From: Tamarix chinensis
Lineage: Eukaryota; Streptophyta; Magnoliopsida; Caryophyllales; Tamaricaceae
DNA: 64,000 nucleotides
Assembly (NCBI GenBank): GCA_030549775.1
Contig: CM060175.1
Span: 84,410,245 to 84,474,244 of the forward strand
Direction: 5' to 3'
Below the pieces are notes generated by a model. The model searched no databases, had not been told where the DNA came from, and worked only from the letters and a program-made list of their open reading frames with translations. Positions 1 through 10,984 of this stretch are shown here, in pieces. Position numbers and translations under genes: made by a program. Numbering within the stretch: position 1 is the first letter of the stretch; each line of letters opens with the position of its first letter.

Positions 1-277
1 AAAGTATACCTTTTATTTTTATCTTCATTTTTTAATTATATATGCATTAAATATTTTTATTATTTTTACTAAATAGTGTAAATGTAATTTTAAGATTACT
101 TTTATTACTTTTAAAAAAATGTACAAACTTATAGAAATTTATTTCTTACACAGAAGAAGTATCATAGATAACTGAATTTCCTTGCTTGTACTTTACTTAG
201 ATAAAATTCATGGAGATCGGTGAATTTTGTTTGGTTAATAGTATGTATTATAAAAAAAATATAGAGGGAGTAATTAA

Positions 278-826
278 TTAAATTTTTTTAGTCTTGATTT
301 TTTTATTCAGTTTTAGTGTTCTAAAAATAACAATGATTTCAAGTGATAACTCACTTGAGTTAAAATCTCTCCACATGCCTAAAAAAGAGGTTAAGATAGT
401 ATTAAAAATATCCTTCTTTAAAATAACTACATATATATCAACCTTATCATGATTGATTCCCAACTCTCAAAATTTGATAAACAAGTCCATACAAGAATCC
501 ATCACCAAACACTAGTGAAAATGATGGTGAAGATTCTGAAGACCAATCCTTCCAGAAACTTCTTACTCCCATAGACTTTTTTTAATGTTCTAAAGGAGAT
601 AACCTTTCGTAAATATATCGTAAACATCACTCTCAAATTTTCTAAGAACTTTCAGTTCAAAACCGTAGCTCTCTTTGATACAGTTGTTGGCATCAATTGT
701 ATCAAGGATGGCATTATCCCAAAATAATTCTTCTCTACTACCAATGAGAAACTCTCTACTACAAACAATTTTAAGCTTTAAATCGAACACAAATGTGAAG
801 CCAACATAATTTGTAATAACCTCCAA
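278..826 (-). other. Unrecognised coding-like fragments in AT-rich DNA
   Basis: Two short minus-strand open frames (278-463, 61 codons; 590-826, 78 codons) have an amino-acid mix that is not obviously low-complexity, unlike most frames here. The second has a Phe/Asp/Glu-rich composition and no motif I can name. They could be exons of a decayed gene or transposon coding remnants. No start context, splice pairing or domain supports a real gene, so this is only a flag. Confidence 0.15.
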
Positions 827-1864
827 ATTAGGTTAACCTACCTTATAACTCTTGTTATTAGCCATAATATCATTCTTGGTACACCTTTCATACATTTAAT
901 CACTCCTTACCAGGAAACATAATTGCATTACTTTCAAAACCAAAGGTAAAAAGAATTATGTACCTTTTCTTGACATTCCTAAAACTAGAAATCTTGACCT
1001 TCTCAAAGCAAATTCAATCAACCAAAAATAGCTTAATTTTATTTTCCAAAGAAAACAATCAAATTTCTAATTCCTCAAACAAAGCGCCTCTGTCTCAAGA
1101 ATCCAATCCCAATTAAACTCCAACACTATTAAACAAAAGATCACTGGACTCCAAAACTATATTGAACAAGATGTCTACTTAGATCTCCCAAATGCCAAAC
1201 AACATATTTTTGACCTAACATATAAGGAATCTTTCATAGAAAATAATATATCCACAAAAGCTAGGCTAATCCAAATAAATGCCAAACTTAAAAATCATTG
1301 TTGCTCGCAGATTACCAATCTAAAACAACAACCTTATCTCCCAATTTTGTTCACCATGATATTGTGTAGCATTATATGTTAACATATAGTATGAAATAGA
1401 AATCAATACTTCTAGGCTTGTCATAAATCACTAAACCTTGAATACAACCCTTAAATGGATCTGTTATCCTATCCCAAACAAACGTGATCTTATCCAAAAA
1501 CTTCAATCAACCCTTATCTTTTCAAAGTTTGACATCTTTATTTATTTTTAATTATTTTTGGCATAATTAGCCACCAAAACCTTACTTTTTAAACTTACAT
1601 CTTATATAATCTTTTGATATATAATTGCAACCATCAAAATCTTTTAATATTGAACCCTAAACCTCCAATATATACTAAAATGTGGCACCGCTCACCTTCA
1701 CACACTCCATGTTGCTTGTTGAAACAAAAATCTTCTTAATCACAAGTTTTCCTACACATGACATGTCCCTAACTTTCCCCCCTTTATCCCACCTATTCCT
1801 TTCTTCTTGTTACATACCATTTACTGGCCATTTCTCATTAGTTTTGCAAGCCACCTTATGATTT
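827..1864. other. AT-rich intergenic stretch, nothing recognised
   Basis: About 1 kb without an open frame of note, tandem repeat or recognisable transposon end on either strand. I see nothing in it that I can annotate. Confidence 0.5.
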
Positions 1865-2299
1865 GTTTAGACTGGGGTGAATCACGATGAGGGTAAACTT
1901 TAAAAATTAACCCAGGTGAAAGGAATGAAGGTAAATTGAAGTGAATGTTTTAAAATTATATTTGGATAAATTTTAACCTAATTTGCATGAACTAGGTCGA
2001 ACACTGTTCTAATCATGTTTGGATTAAAGTGAATGAACGTTAAAAATTAAAACAAATGATACTTATACTCTTTTATTGAATTAGGGAGGCATTAGAATGT
2101 GGGTATTTATGTTTGATTAGGTATAATTATTAATTATATTTTCATTTTCACCTCTATTACCCCCTAAATAAATGAAGGTGAATGGATGTGAAAGTTTAAT
2201 CTTGATTAACCTAGGCATACATTGAATAAACTACCCCCAAATAGGGTGAACAAAAGTGAATGAGGTGATTTACCTCAATTCATGCCAATCCAAATGGAA
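1865..2299. mobile_element. Possible MITE with imperfect inverted ends
   Basis: The left end (tttagactgg) and the reverse complement of the right end (tttggattgg) match at 8 of 10 positions. The motif TTTGGATTAAAGTGAATG recurs inside, near 2018. I could not find a convincing target-site duplication, so the boundaries and superfamily are unsettled. Confidence 0.3.
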
Positions 2300-2356
2300 G
2301 GTTAGACTCTCATGGCCTCCACCTCATTAAGAAACCAAATGATCACAAACTTATAT

Positions 2357-3975
2357 TGTAACAACCCAAAGTTTTCTATTAAACAAATTATTTTAGCAAA
2401 AGTATAATAACAAGATAATTGGGTGTTAACTGTGTACTCAATATAAGTTCGACTCATCATATTATCCTTACATCGAATACAAGGAAAAATATTTAGAACT
2501 TAAAATATGATAGGCAAAGAATGGGAGTAATGTCCATAAAACTTAGATAAGGTAAAATCATGTTTTTAGGGTTAATATAGGATTAATCACAATTAGGCAC
2601 ATAATGATCATATTTATCCTTAAAAAGATAAAATAATAAATTTGTGAATAGTACAAGTCAAGCATGACCAATGGAAATGACCAAGACCATTGACAATAAC
2701 TAGGATCTGACTATTGTCTTTGACCGTTGATAATGAAAAGTATAGTTTTTATTTTCGGCACATTGCCTTGTTATGAGATTTTCATTCAATTATATATAAT
2801 ATTCTAGCTCGATTGACCCTTAAGTGGTCTTTCAGGATTAAAGTTGGATATTTTGAGGAGTTTCAACCAAAATTTAGCTTTTACTTGGCTTTGAATTTTC
2901 TTGTAAATAGTTTTGTCCAATAAAAACTCCAATTTGTTTCATTTTCATATTATAAGTGGTTTTGAACTTTTGGTTTGGTATTTTATGGCCTCAAAATAGA
3001 TTATTTGGTCTTTTTAGGTGTTTTAAGTAATTTTTTTTGGTTAAGTGTGGTTGATCTTGTTTTTTATTTATTGTCTTGGCTTTGATTTATTTGGCTAGTA
3101 TGCTATTGGGTTGTCATATGATCTTGAGTGGTTTATTTATCTAAGTATTGAATAAATGATAATATATCAACCTTATTTAACTTGTAATTGATGTTAATTT
3201 TGATCAATGATCACATCATTGGTAGTTAACTATATTCTAATTTTTGAATAATTGAAATTAAAGGACTGAGTAGGAAATAAATTGGTTATATACTATAAGG
3301 TTATAGCTTCTTACTTAGCCTTAGCTTTTTGTGGCTAGTTCTTGTTTGTTGTGGGATTATGGCTCGTTATAGAACCTTAAGCCTTTTATTGCTTGTCGTT
3401 GATTAGACCTTGAGTGATTAAAGCCTTTTATGGAGAGTTATTTGTGACCCTAAGTGATTAAGGTGGTTAAGGATTTGATTGATCGTTGCGTGAGGATCTT
3501 AATATCCCTTATTAAATAATATGGTGGTTTGAGTAAAACATTAATCATTCAATGTGAAAGACAACATGAGATGGGAAATGAATCATGTGTCTTAGACTTA
3601 GGCCCTCGAGTGTATAGTTGGATATGTTTGGTCAAATGGTCCATTTATACTCATAGGGATTTGTAACCCTATAGAGAGTATGTATATTTAAGGACTTAAG
3701 TGTTGAGGTTTTATGTATACACGACTTTATATTGTGTGACTTCCTTGATTTGTTGCCTTGGAAGTTAGTGGTTTGATTGTTGATTTATCCTCGACAATCA
3801 TTACCTTAGATTATGAAATTGTATTTCTCTTAAAGTTGAGTTGAAATCATTGTTTTAATCACCTTAATATGATTTAATAACTTGAATTAGAATTGATATT
3901 TGATTGTTGGTTCATCCTTGGTAGTTATTATCCTAGATATTTTGAGATTTGTATTGTGGTGGGACTTTCTTGGTG
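2357..3975. mobile_element. Possible decayed gypsy-type LTR material
   Basis: The stretch opens with TGTAACAACCC, the same kind of terminus as the gypsy-like LTRs elsewhere in the window. A pattern near 2427-2480 resembles the paired motif seen just inside the LTR at 21274. The rest is diverged, non-coding and AT-rich. I could not find the matching TGTTACA end, so this is a tentative assignment. Confidence 0.3.
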
Positions 3976-3983
3976 ATTATTAC

Positions 3984-4321
3984 TAGGGGTGTGTACCGGT
4001 CCAAAACTAGACCGAACTGAAACCTGATTAAAGACATAAATTTTTTGAAACTAGGACCAAGGATAGGAATGGAATTACCGGTCTAAGATTGTTTAGAACT
4101 AGAATTGGTAAATTATAAATTTTTTTATATTAAAAAAAATTATATATTTTTAGGTAAACTATTAATGAAATTTTGGATCAGATCAAAAAATAGGACTAGA
4201 ATCGGTTAAGGACTTAAATTTTTTAAATTCAGGAACAAAACTTGGACCGGAGACAAGAAATAAGAATAATCGGTTAGTCCGATCTAAAATTTCAGTCCGG
4301 ACTGATTCTGAAACACTTTTA
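3984..4321. mobile_element. hAT-type MITE (338 bp) with 8-bp target duplication
   Basis: The sequence begins TAGGGGTGTGTACCGGTCC and ends so that its reverse complement begins TAAAAGTGTTTCAG; both fit the hAT terminal pattern (YA..G.TG). It is flanked by a perfect 8-bp direct repeat ATTATTAC (3976-3983 and 4322-4329), the length expected of hAT. The interior has several ACCGG/CCGGT and CGGTT words and no coding capacity, so it would need a transposase supplied in trans. Confidence 0.75.
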
Positions 4322-4329
4322 ATTATTAC

Positions 4330-5452
4330 CTTGGACTAATAGGATTAGTTTGTTTGTGTGTCGAACCTTTCTTATGTTCAGGTGATTACCACCTTTTATT
4401 GATAGTTGAGATGGATTGATAATATTGCATGTCGATATATGTCTTACCTTAGAGTATGCATAACTTGATACTATCTTTTGAATGTATGATTTTTATGTTG
4501 TATATATGATATGGTTATATGAGTATACTATTTGCTCAAAGTTGTGTGTGTTTATTCAATACATTTGTATGGAACAAAATATTTATTAGTGGTTTTGGTA
4601 AAGGTGTTTGGGTTACTTTTATTATTTTGAATTTGAGTTTATAGAGTAGGGCTTTCGGTGTTTGTGGTCCCATGTCGAGATTTTTATTTTTTGGTCTTTA
4701 CTGATTTGTTTTGTGTTATGATATATATGATTGAGATTTTGTAATCTATAGAGTTTGATTTTCGTTAGGTGCATATATGAGCTATGCCGTCCCACGTCAA
4801 ATGTTTGAGATGAAATTGTCTGCTATTGAGACTTGCTAGGCTGCTTATTCTATTACGAATTAGTTTTGAAATGAAACCTTATTTGGATCTATGTCGTAAG
4901 TAATATTTATTGTTTTAAGCTCTTGTATACTTCTTTTTTAACCAAAATTTTTAAGTTGAGAAAAATAAGTATTACAATAAAAATAATTAATAATAATTAT
5001 TATAATACTTATAATTATAATAAAGATAATCATAGTTATAATAAATTTTATATTACAAATATTGATTGATATAATAATAATAATAATTATTATGTGATTG
5101 GATACGATCCAATTGATGCTAATTTGATCCAAAAGTAACGTGAGAAAAATAAGTTTGAATTTAAGAACAAAATTATAACTCGAGGAGCAATTTAGGACAA
5201 TTAAAAAAAAACGTGAGAACTAAATTAATATTTGACTCTATCCTTAGCCACTAAAAAATAAAAAAAATAGAAATTTCATATTGAGGATTCCGTAGGTTGC
5301 AATAACCGACAAATAAAAAACTAATTTTCACAGGGTCCTATCTATTAATGTCAATGGAAATCTATTATTCATTAATATTAAGCTTATTAATATTAGAAAT
5401 TAAAATTGTTTTTAAATTTCTATTAAAATATTTAAAAGTCAAACTCATCATT
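4330..5452. other. AT-rich intergenic DNA, nothing recognised
   Basis: Non-coding on both strands. The only open frame, 4938-5132 (-), is an Ile-rich translation of A/T tracts. No transposon ends were recognised. Confidence 0.5.
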
Positions 5453-5760
5453 AAACTTCGCCTCCCCGGTCTTCGTTCGTCACCTCATCTTCATCATGGC
5501 TGCTAAGCATCACACCACCATTTTGGGGCTGATTGGTTCGAGTCTTCGTCAAGTGACTAGTGTATGTTTGAATTTTCAGATGCGGTGGTTTCTAACTTTT
5601 TTAACATCAAAACGCTCGTCAAGGCCAAAAAAGAAAAACAAGATAAAAAAAAAGGAGATTTAATTAGATGATGAGCTTACTGAGTTTGAAAAGTTCACAG
5701 AATTATATGCATGATTAGTTCTTCCGAGTTGAAGAGCCTTTTATTTATCAATTTTTTTTG
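5453..5760 (+). other. Short GC-richer island with a possible gene remnant
   Basis: A patch of higher GC than its surroundings contains an ATG at about 5496 followed by some 30 codons with ordinary amino-acid composition. It then degenerates into an A-rich Lys-coding run and stops. No domain is recognisable. It could be a truncated gene or an old 5' exon; support is weak. Confidence 0.15.
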
Positions 5761-7180
5761 GATAAGTATGTTCAAGTAGCTTCTAGCTTTAATTTTGAAA
5801 ATTCTGTTAGCATATATATATATATATACACACGTATATTTTTTACTTTCAATTCTATATTTTAATTGACTTTTAAATTAATCGTGACAAAGTTATTTTT
5901 TATTACATCACCTTCTTATCCACATCATCTCATTGTTATTTCCCCCCTAATGCCTTGTATATTATAAGCACTCTATACCATCTACAATTTCAATTACTTT
6001 TGAAAAGCTACTTTTATGAAGACCAGGCAATGCATACATTATCTAAAAATATGTTTTCTTTTCATTCAAAAGCAGACACATCTTATCACTAATTATTTGG
6101 AGTGATAAATGATTTTTATTTAAATTAATCAGCAATAATGTGAGATGAAATTTTACCACTAAAATTTAATATTTGTTTGGTAGATTTATTTTTAGCCTAA
6201 TATCATATAAATTAATAATGTAATTGAAGTAATAATATAACTAAAATAATAATAATAATAATAACATTTGATTGATATATCTTATCTAGATAAGAAAGTT
6301 ATTGAAGTAATAATAATATTTGACACCTTATTTGATAGAAATGAATTGATATATATTGATAAATTCATATATTATTTATTTATTAAATAGTGGTGGGTGG
6401 ATATATAAAATAGAAATATATAGATAATAGTGTACGATAATTTAAATATTTAATAAAAAATAGTGGAACCTAATAATAAAATAATAATATATAACATATA
6501 ATATACATAATAAGATTTTAAAAATAATATATAAAATACACAACCCAAAATACTTACAAAAAAAATCATATATATATATATATATATCTTATTTACTTAA
6601 TATATATTTGCCAAGCAAGTACTTAGAAGTATTTGGGTTTTCTATAGACGATTGTTGTGAGACATCAGTCAATACTTTTAACGGTGAGAGTAAAAGTAGG
6701 GTTTTAATTATCTTATGTAACTTAGTAAGAATATAAAACATCCATAAAATAATGTACTAAATATCAAGATAATTTAATGAAATTAAAATAAACTATATTT
6801 AGATACTTTAAAATTATAATTTAATAGTTATGACTCTCTCTCTCTCTCTCGCTATATATATATCTATTATTTCCATTTAGATACTTCTTATATTTTAATT
6901 TATTTTCATTTGAAAGTGTTAATGATGAAAAAAAAATCAAATTTCTAATTTTATTTACATAGTTAATATAAAAAAATCACTTGAATAAAAATAAATTATA
7001 AAATAAAAATATTAATTTAAAATACTAAAAGCATAAAATAACTATAAAATATTAGACTAAATCTGAAAAAAAGGTAGCATTTAACCTAAAATTTAATCCA
7101 ATTCGCTTACTGCCCAACGAAAATCTCATCGGGTCGGTTGGTCGGTCAGTCATGTGAAGAAGAAATAAGTAAACGAGAGA
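5761..7180. other. AT-rich upstream region with microsatellites
   Basis: No gene is seen. It contains (AT)n runs near 5812-5828 and 6567-6587 and a (CT)n run at 6834-6850. Much of it is A/T homopolymer mixtures typical of plant intergenic DNA upstream of a promoter. Confidence 0.6.
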
Positions 7181-7189
7181 ACCAATGAT

Positions 7190-7208
7190 CCAATAATTGG
7201 ATGCCACG
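7190..7208 (+). promoter_or_regulatory. ER stress response element, CCAAT-N9-CCACG
   Basis: CCAAT at 7190-7194 is followed by exactly nine bases and then CCACG at 7204-7208. This is the canonical ERSE-I arrangement bound by NF-Y together with ER-stress bZIP factors (ATF6 in animals, bZIP28/bZIP60 in plants). It lies 272 bases upstream of the UBC32 start codon. A second CCAAT is at 7182-7186. Function here is inferred from the exact match, the position and the known ER-stress induction of Arabidopsis UBC32. Confidence 0.75.
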
Positions 7209-7220
7209 TAATAAAACGCG

Positions 7221-7237
7221 TCATCGATGACGTGTCA
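7221..7237 (+). promoter_or_regulatory. UPRE-like ACGT element with adjoining TCATCG
   Basis: TCATCG (7221-7226) overlaps into GATGACGTGTCA (7226-7237). TGACGTG is a bZIP-type ACGT core and resembles plant unfolded-protein-response elements. TCATCG matches the reported NAC103-type pUPRE-III core. The site is 13 bases downstream of the ERSE, so the two may form one composite ER-stress module for UBC32. The similarity is from memory of the consensus sites. Confidence 0.5.
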
Positions 7238-7479
7238 AGCCATTAGCAAATGGTTGGTCTTTCATTCTTCCCAGACCCGTATCTCATTAGTCTCTACTCA
7301 CTACAAAATCGACCAATCCCCTCCTTCGTCGTACCCTTTCTCGCCTCTGCCTCCGTCCCTTTTCCTTCGGGCAATTTCTTCGTTTGAATTTCGAATTCTT
7401 CGAGGAATACCAGAGACAGATTGCCCGATTAGGTTCCGGAGGAGGAGATCGGTCGATTGATTCGGGATAATTCGCTGCC

Positions 7480-9590
7480 ATGGCGGATGACAAGTATAAT
7501 ATGAAGAACCCGGCTGTGAAGAGGATTCTTCAAGAAGTCAAGGAGATGCAGTCGAATCCTTCAGATGATTTTCTGAGTCTACCCCTCGAGGTTTTTGCGA
7601 TCTTTCCTTTAATATTTGATTTTATTTTATGTCAATGGCTCGATCCTATCTGGTATATCAGGTTGCGGTCAGTTGCTGGTTATTTGTTTGATCCGGATTG
7701 ACCTTTTTTTTTGCCTTTTTTTTAAGTGTTGCTTAGATTCCTTTCTCACAAGTGTGTAATCTGATAATCGTTTGATTTTTTTTTTTCTGCGCTGCCTGAT
7801 CTGAGGCAGGTAGCTGTACTAGGGTTTGAAATGTCTGACTCTTTTGTTATGGTCTATTTCCCAATTCCGATTCATGTGGGACCGCAGACTAGAGGGGTTG
7901 TAACTCACCTAAATATGGGAACCTTGAATTTATTCCGCGGTGAAATTGTTTTTATGGTGTGCCTCATGCGTCTATGTAGCTTATTGTTTGATATACATTC
8001 CCCGTAGTTGTTCTCAATTCATACCATCTTTTCCGTCCAGTGAAGTTGTAGGTTATTCCCAGAAATTTTTTATTTTTATTTTTTATGGTCAGTTCGTCTA
8101 GTGTTTGGAAACTGGAAGATGATGAATGTATTGGGTGGGTCGTCGAGAGCTTTTGCTTATAGATGGGAAGTTGATTATACAGACAAGTGATAACGTTAAG
8201 CCTTGATTATTGACGTTGGCGTCCTCTTATATTCTTAGGAAAACATATTCGAGTGGCAATTTGCAATTAGGGGACCGTCCGACACCGAGTTTGAGGGTGG
8301 TATTTATCATGGACGGATCCAATTGCCGGCAGAATATCCATTCAAGCCTCCTTCATTTATGTTGTTGACGGTAATATTCTTACCTGCAATAAATTAGTTG
8401 GCCTACAAGGATTATTGGATTGTCGGGGAATCTTTTGTGGCTCTTTTCTGTATGGAGATTAGAAATGTAATCGTCTTGCTACTTTTGTTGTTCAGCCGAA
8501 TGGGCGTTTTGAAACTCAGACGAAGATTTGCTTAAGCATATCAAATCACCATCCAGAGCATTGGCAACCTTCTTGGAGTGGTAAGCTGGATTGTTGTTTA
8601 GTCCTTCATCTCCTCATATTGTCCCTATATTCATAGCATGATCCTATCTTCATGGCACGATGATCGGTTTACGACTTATGTGTTGGTCAACACATAATAG
8701 GTGATGCTTCTTGAGGTCTTGGCTTCTTGACATCGTGTGACAACATGAGCTTATGTTCCTTGTGCCTGTTGTATATTTCAAATCACTGTAAATTTGCCGA
8801 GTTGCGTGAATATTTTTATTTCCATTATACACTCCGTTCTGTGCTGAATAATTTTTGCTGCTGTTGGTCATATAATATTCTACGTTTTCTGCTGCCAGTT
8901 CGGACTGCATTGGTGGCTTTGATTGCGTTTATGCCCACCAATCCTAATGGTGCGCTGGGCTCCCTGGACTATCCGAAGGAAGAAAGACGCAAACTTGCCA
9001 TCAAGTCTCGTGAAGCATCCCCAAAGTTTGGGAATGCAGAACGTCAGAAGCTTATTGATGAGGTATGTCTCCTTTGATTTGCTTGTCTTATCCCACCTTT
9101 AAACTTCTATTTGATTTGCTTATCGCTTCCCACTTCCAAGATTTTCACTAATGAACCTGATAAATTTCAGATTCATGCTTACATGATTAGCAAATCACCT
9201 GCGGTTCCTGAAAGTGCAAAGCAAGGTTCAGATGAGCAATCCTCCAAGGTAGAGGGTGAATCCCAGGGAAGCACCGAAAGTTCTGGATTTGCGGAGCCTG
9301 CTGGACTACCTGCTGACACTGGGAATGATGGGGTTGTTGAGGAGCCCCAAGGGGCGTCTGCGAGCGTTGCTCCTCCTCCTGCAGCGATGAGGGAGAACAG
9401 ACGAACTCCTGTTGTAAATCTATCTCAGCAACTCCATCATCAAGTGCCCGCTGCACGGGTGCAAAAAGCTCCCGACGATCGCCTTTTTACTTGGGCTGCT
9501 GTTGGGCTTACCATGGCCATAGTGATTCTGTTACTAAAGAAGCTTATGAAGTCCAATGGATATGGGGAGCTTTTTATGAATGATTCTTAG
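7480..9590 (+). CDS. UBC32: ER-membrane ubiquitin-conjugating enzyme E2, UBC32 type (UBE2J/Ubc6 family)
   Basis: This is a tail-anchored E2 of ER-associated degradation: it passes ubiquitin from E1 to ERAD substrates with ER-bound E3 ligases. Five exons, all GT-AG: 7480-7590, 8239-8370, 8496-8580, 8899-9062 and 9171-9590, giving 303 residues; Arabidopsis UBC32 is about the same length. The UBC fold covers residues ~10-165. The catalytic cysteine is Cys93 in TKICLSIS, and the usual HPN motif is replaced by TPNGRF, as in the UBE2J class, followed by HHPEHWQPSW. Residues ~180-265 form a Ser/Gly/Glu/Pro-rich linker. A single membrane span (~269-286) is followed by KKLMK, giving a cytosolic enzyme anchored by its C-terminus. 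The start sits in gctgccATGGcg, and the leader has no upstream ATG from 7252. UBC33/34 begin differently, so UBC32 is the best match. The ERSE/UPRE-like sites upstream fit ER-stress induction. Confidence 0.96.
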
Positions 9591-10363
9591 AAATTCAGAT
9601 GATTATATGATATCTCAGCGAACCAAAGTTGGCCTATACGTGATTTGTGTCATTATTTGCTTATTCATATATTTTTGTATTATAAAGTAATCGTTTCAGA
9701 CACCGAAATGGTTCAGCTGAATATGTATAGTATATTTCAGTTCAGACTCATATTCAACTCGGCATGTTCTGCATGCATGAGGAAGGAATGCATTTATTAC
9801 GAAATTATTGAAGAGAGCAGTGTAATTTCATATTCTTGCTTGGTGCCTATTTACTAAATCTGCCTGAAGCAGTCGTCAGAAATTGTGATATAAAAATTAG
9901 ATCGAAAATTGATCCGTGAACCTTTTGCTACATGGCCTAACTTGTATGATTATGGATTGTTCGAAAATTATTTTTATTTAAAGATATATTCGATATGATT
10001 CGGTTTGACTGGTTTAGCTATTGATGAATTTTCCATTGAATTTTTTATTTTTATAATTAAAACAATGATGTTTAGAATATATTGAGTCAAACCATCAAGT
10101 TCTATATTTTTTGGTCGTACAGTAATTTTAAAATTGGATAATTTATGTCGGACTGATTGAACCAATTGATCAGATCTCTCTCTCTCTCTCTTAGTCATTG
10201 GCTCGAAGCTGATAGTTCTCTGGTATTCTGCAATCTCCATAGCCAGACAGATGCCTGAAGTTAGAAACGGAAATCTTCTAAAGCCCGCATATGGCTTTCT
10301 TCAAATTTCCCGTGGTTGCCATAACACGAGAGAGGTAACCAGTGACTCATGAGAGCTCTCCTA
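9591..10363. other. 3' flank of UBC32, no gene
   Basis: It contains the 3' untranslated region and flanking DNA. A (CT)n tract lies near 10174-10190. Segments near 9990-10150 with GGTTTGACTGGTTT-like words resemble decayed hAT-type MITE interiors, but I found no ends or duplication. No further gene is visible. Confidence 0.5.
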
Positions 10364-10385
10364 GATATAATTAGAGGTGGCAATC

Positions 10386-10980
10386 GGGTCGGGCGGGTCG
10401 AGTTCGGATCGGGTCATTTGACTATTGCGGGTTGGGTGCGGGTCGGGTCGCTACCGGGTCGGATCATTTCGGGTCAATCAATTTGGCGGGTCGGGTACGG
10501 GTCGGGTCGTGTTATTAACGAGTCGGGTCATTTCGGGTTAATTTATCGGGTCGGGTCGGTTGCAGGTCCGGTCATTTCGGTTGCGGGTCATTTCGGGTCA
10601 ATTTGTTGGGTCAGGTCATTTCGGTTCCGGGTCATTTTGGGTTAATTTGTCGGGTCAGGTTAGGTCCGCCTATTCGAGTTAAGAAAACTCGGATTCGGAT
10701 AATTTTGGGTTAACTTGACTGGTGGTAGGATGACTAGGGTCGGGTTGGTTTCAGGTCATTTTCTAGTTCACGTGAGTAGGTGGCTTCGGCCGGTTCAGGT
10801 CATTTCATATTTTCATGTAATAATATAATATCAATATGACGGGTTAGTTATATTCGAGTTGTTTCGAGTTAAATTGATGGGTGGGGTCATTTGACTCATT
10901 TCATACAATTTGACGGGTTGAATTCAATTAGTTACGGGTTAACTTAATGGGTCGAGTTTTGACGGGTTTACTCATATTCG
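10386..10980 (+). repeat. Left subterminal GGGTC-rich block
   Basis: A degenerate array of CGGGT/GGGTCATTTC words fills the left subterminal region of the hAT-like element. The apparent open frame across it is a Gly/Arg/Val translation of the repeat, not a gene. Repeated subterminal motifs are the usual transposase-binding regions in hAT elements, so that role is plausible here. Confidence 0.8.
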
Positions 10981-10984
10981 AGCC

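Noticed and set aside
4938..5132. 64-codon Ile-rich frame, possible membrane peptide
   Set aside because: Translation of AATAATTAT-type runs; hydrophobicity follows from AT content alone.
7227..7460. 77-codon plus frame upstream of UBC32 as an upstream ORF
   Set aside because: Its ATG lies inside the probable promoter (UPRE-like element), upstream of any likely transcription start. The leader from 7252 to 7480 has no ATG.
10349..10645. 98-codon Gly/Arg/Val frame; also 14408-14770
   Set aside because: Translation of the GGGTC repeat blocks of the hAT-like element, stop-free only because the repeat lacks stops in that frame.
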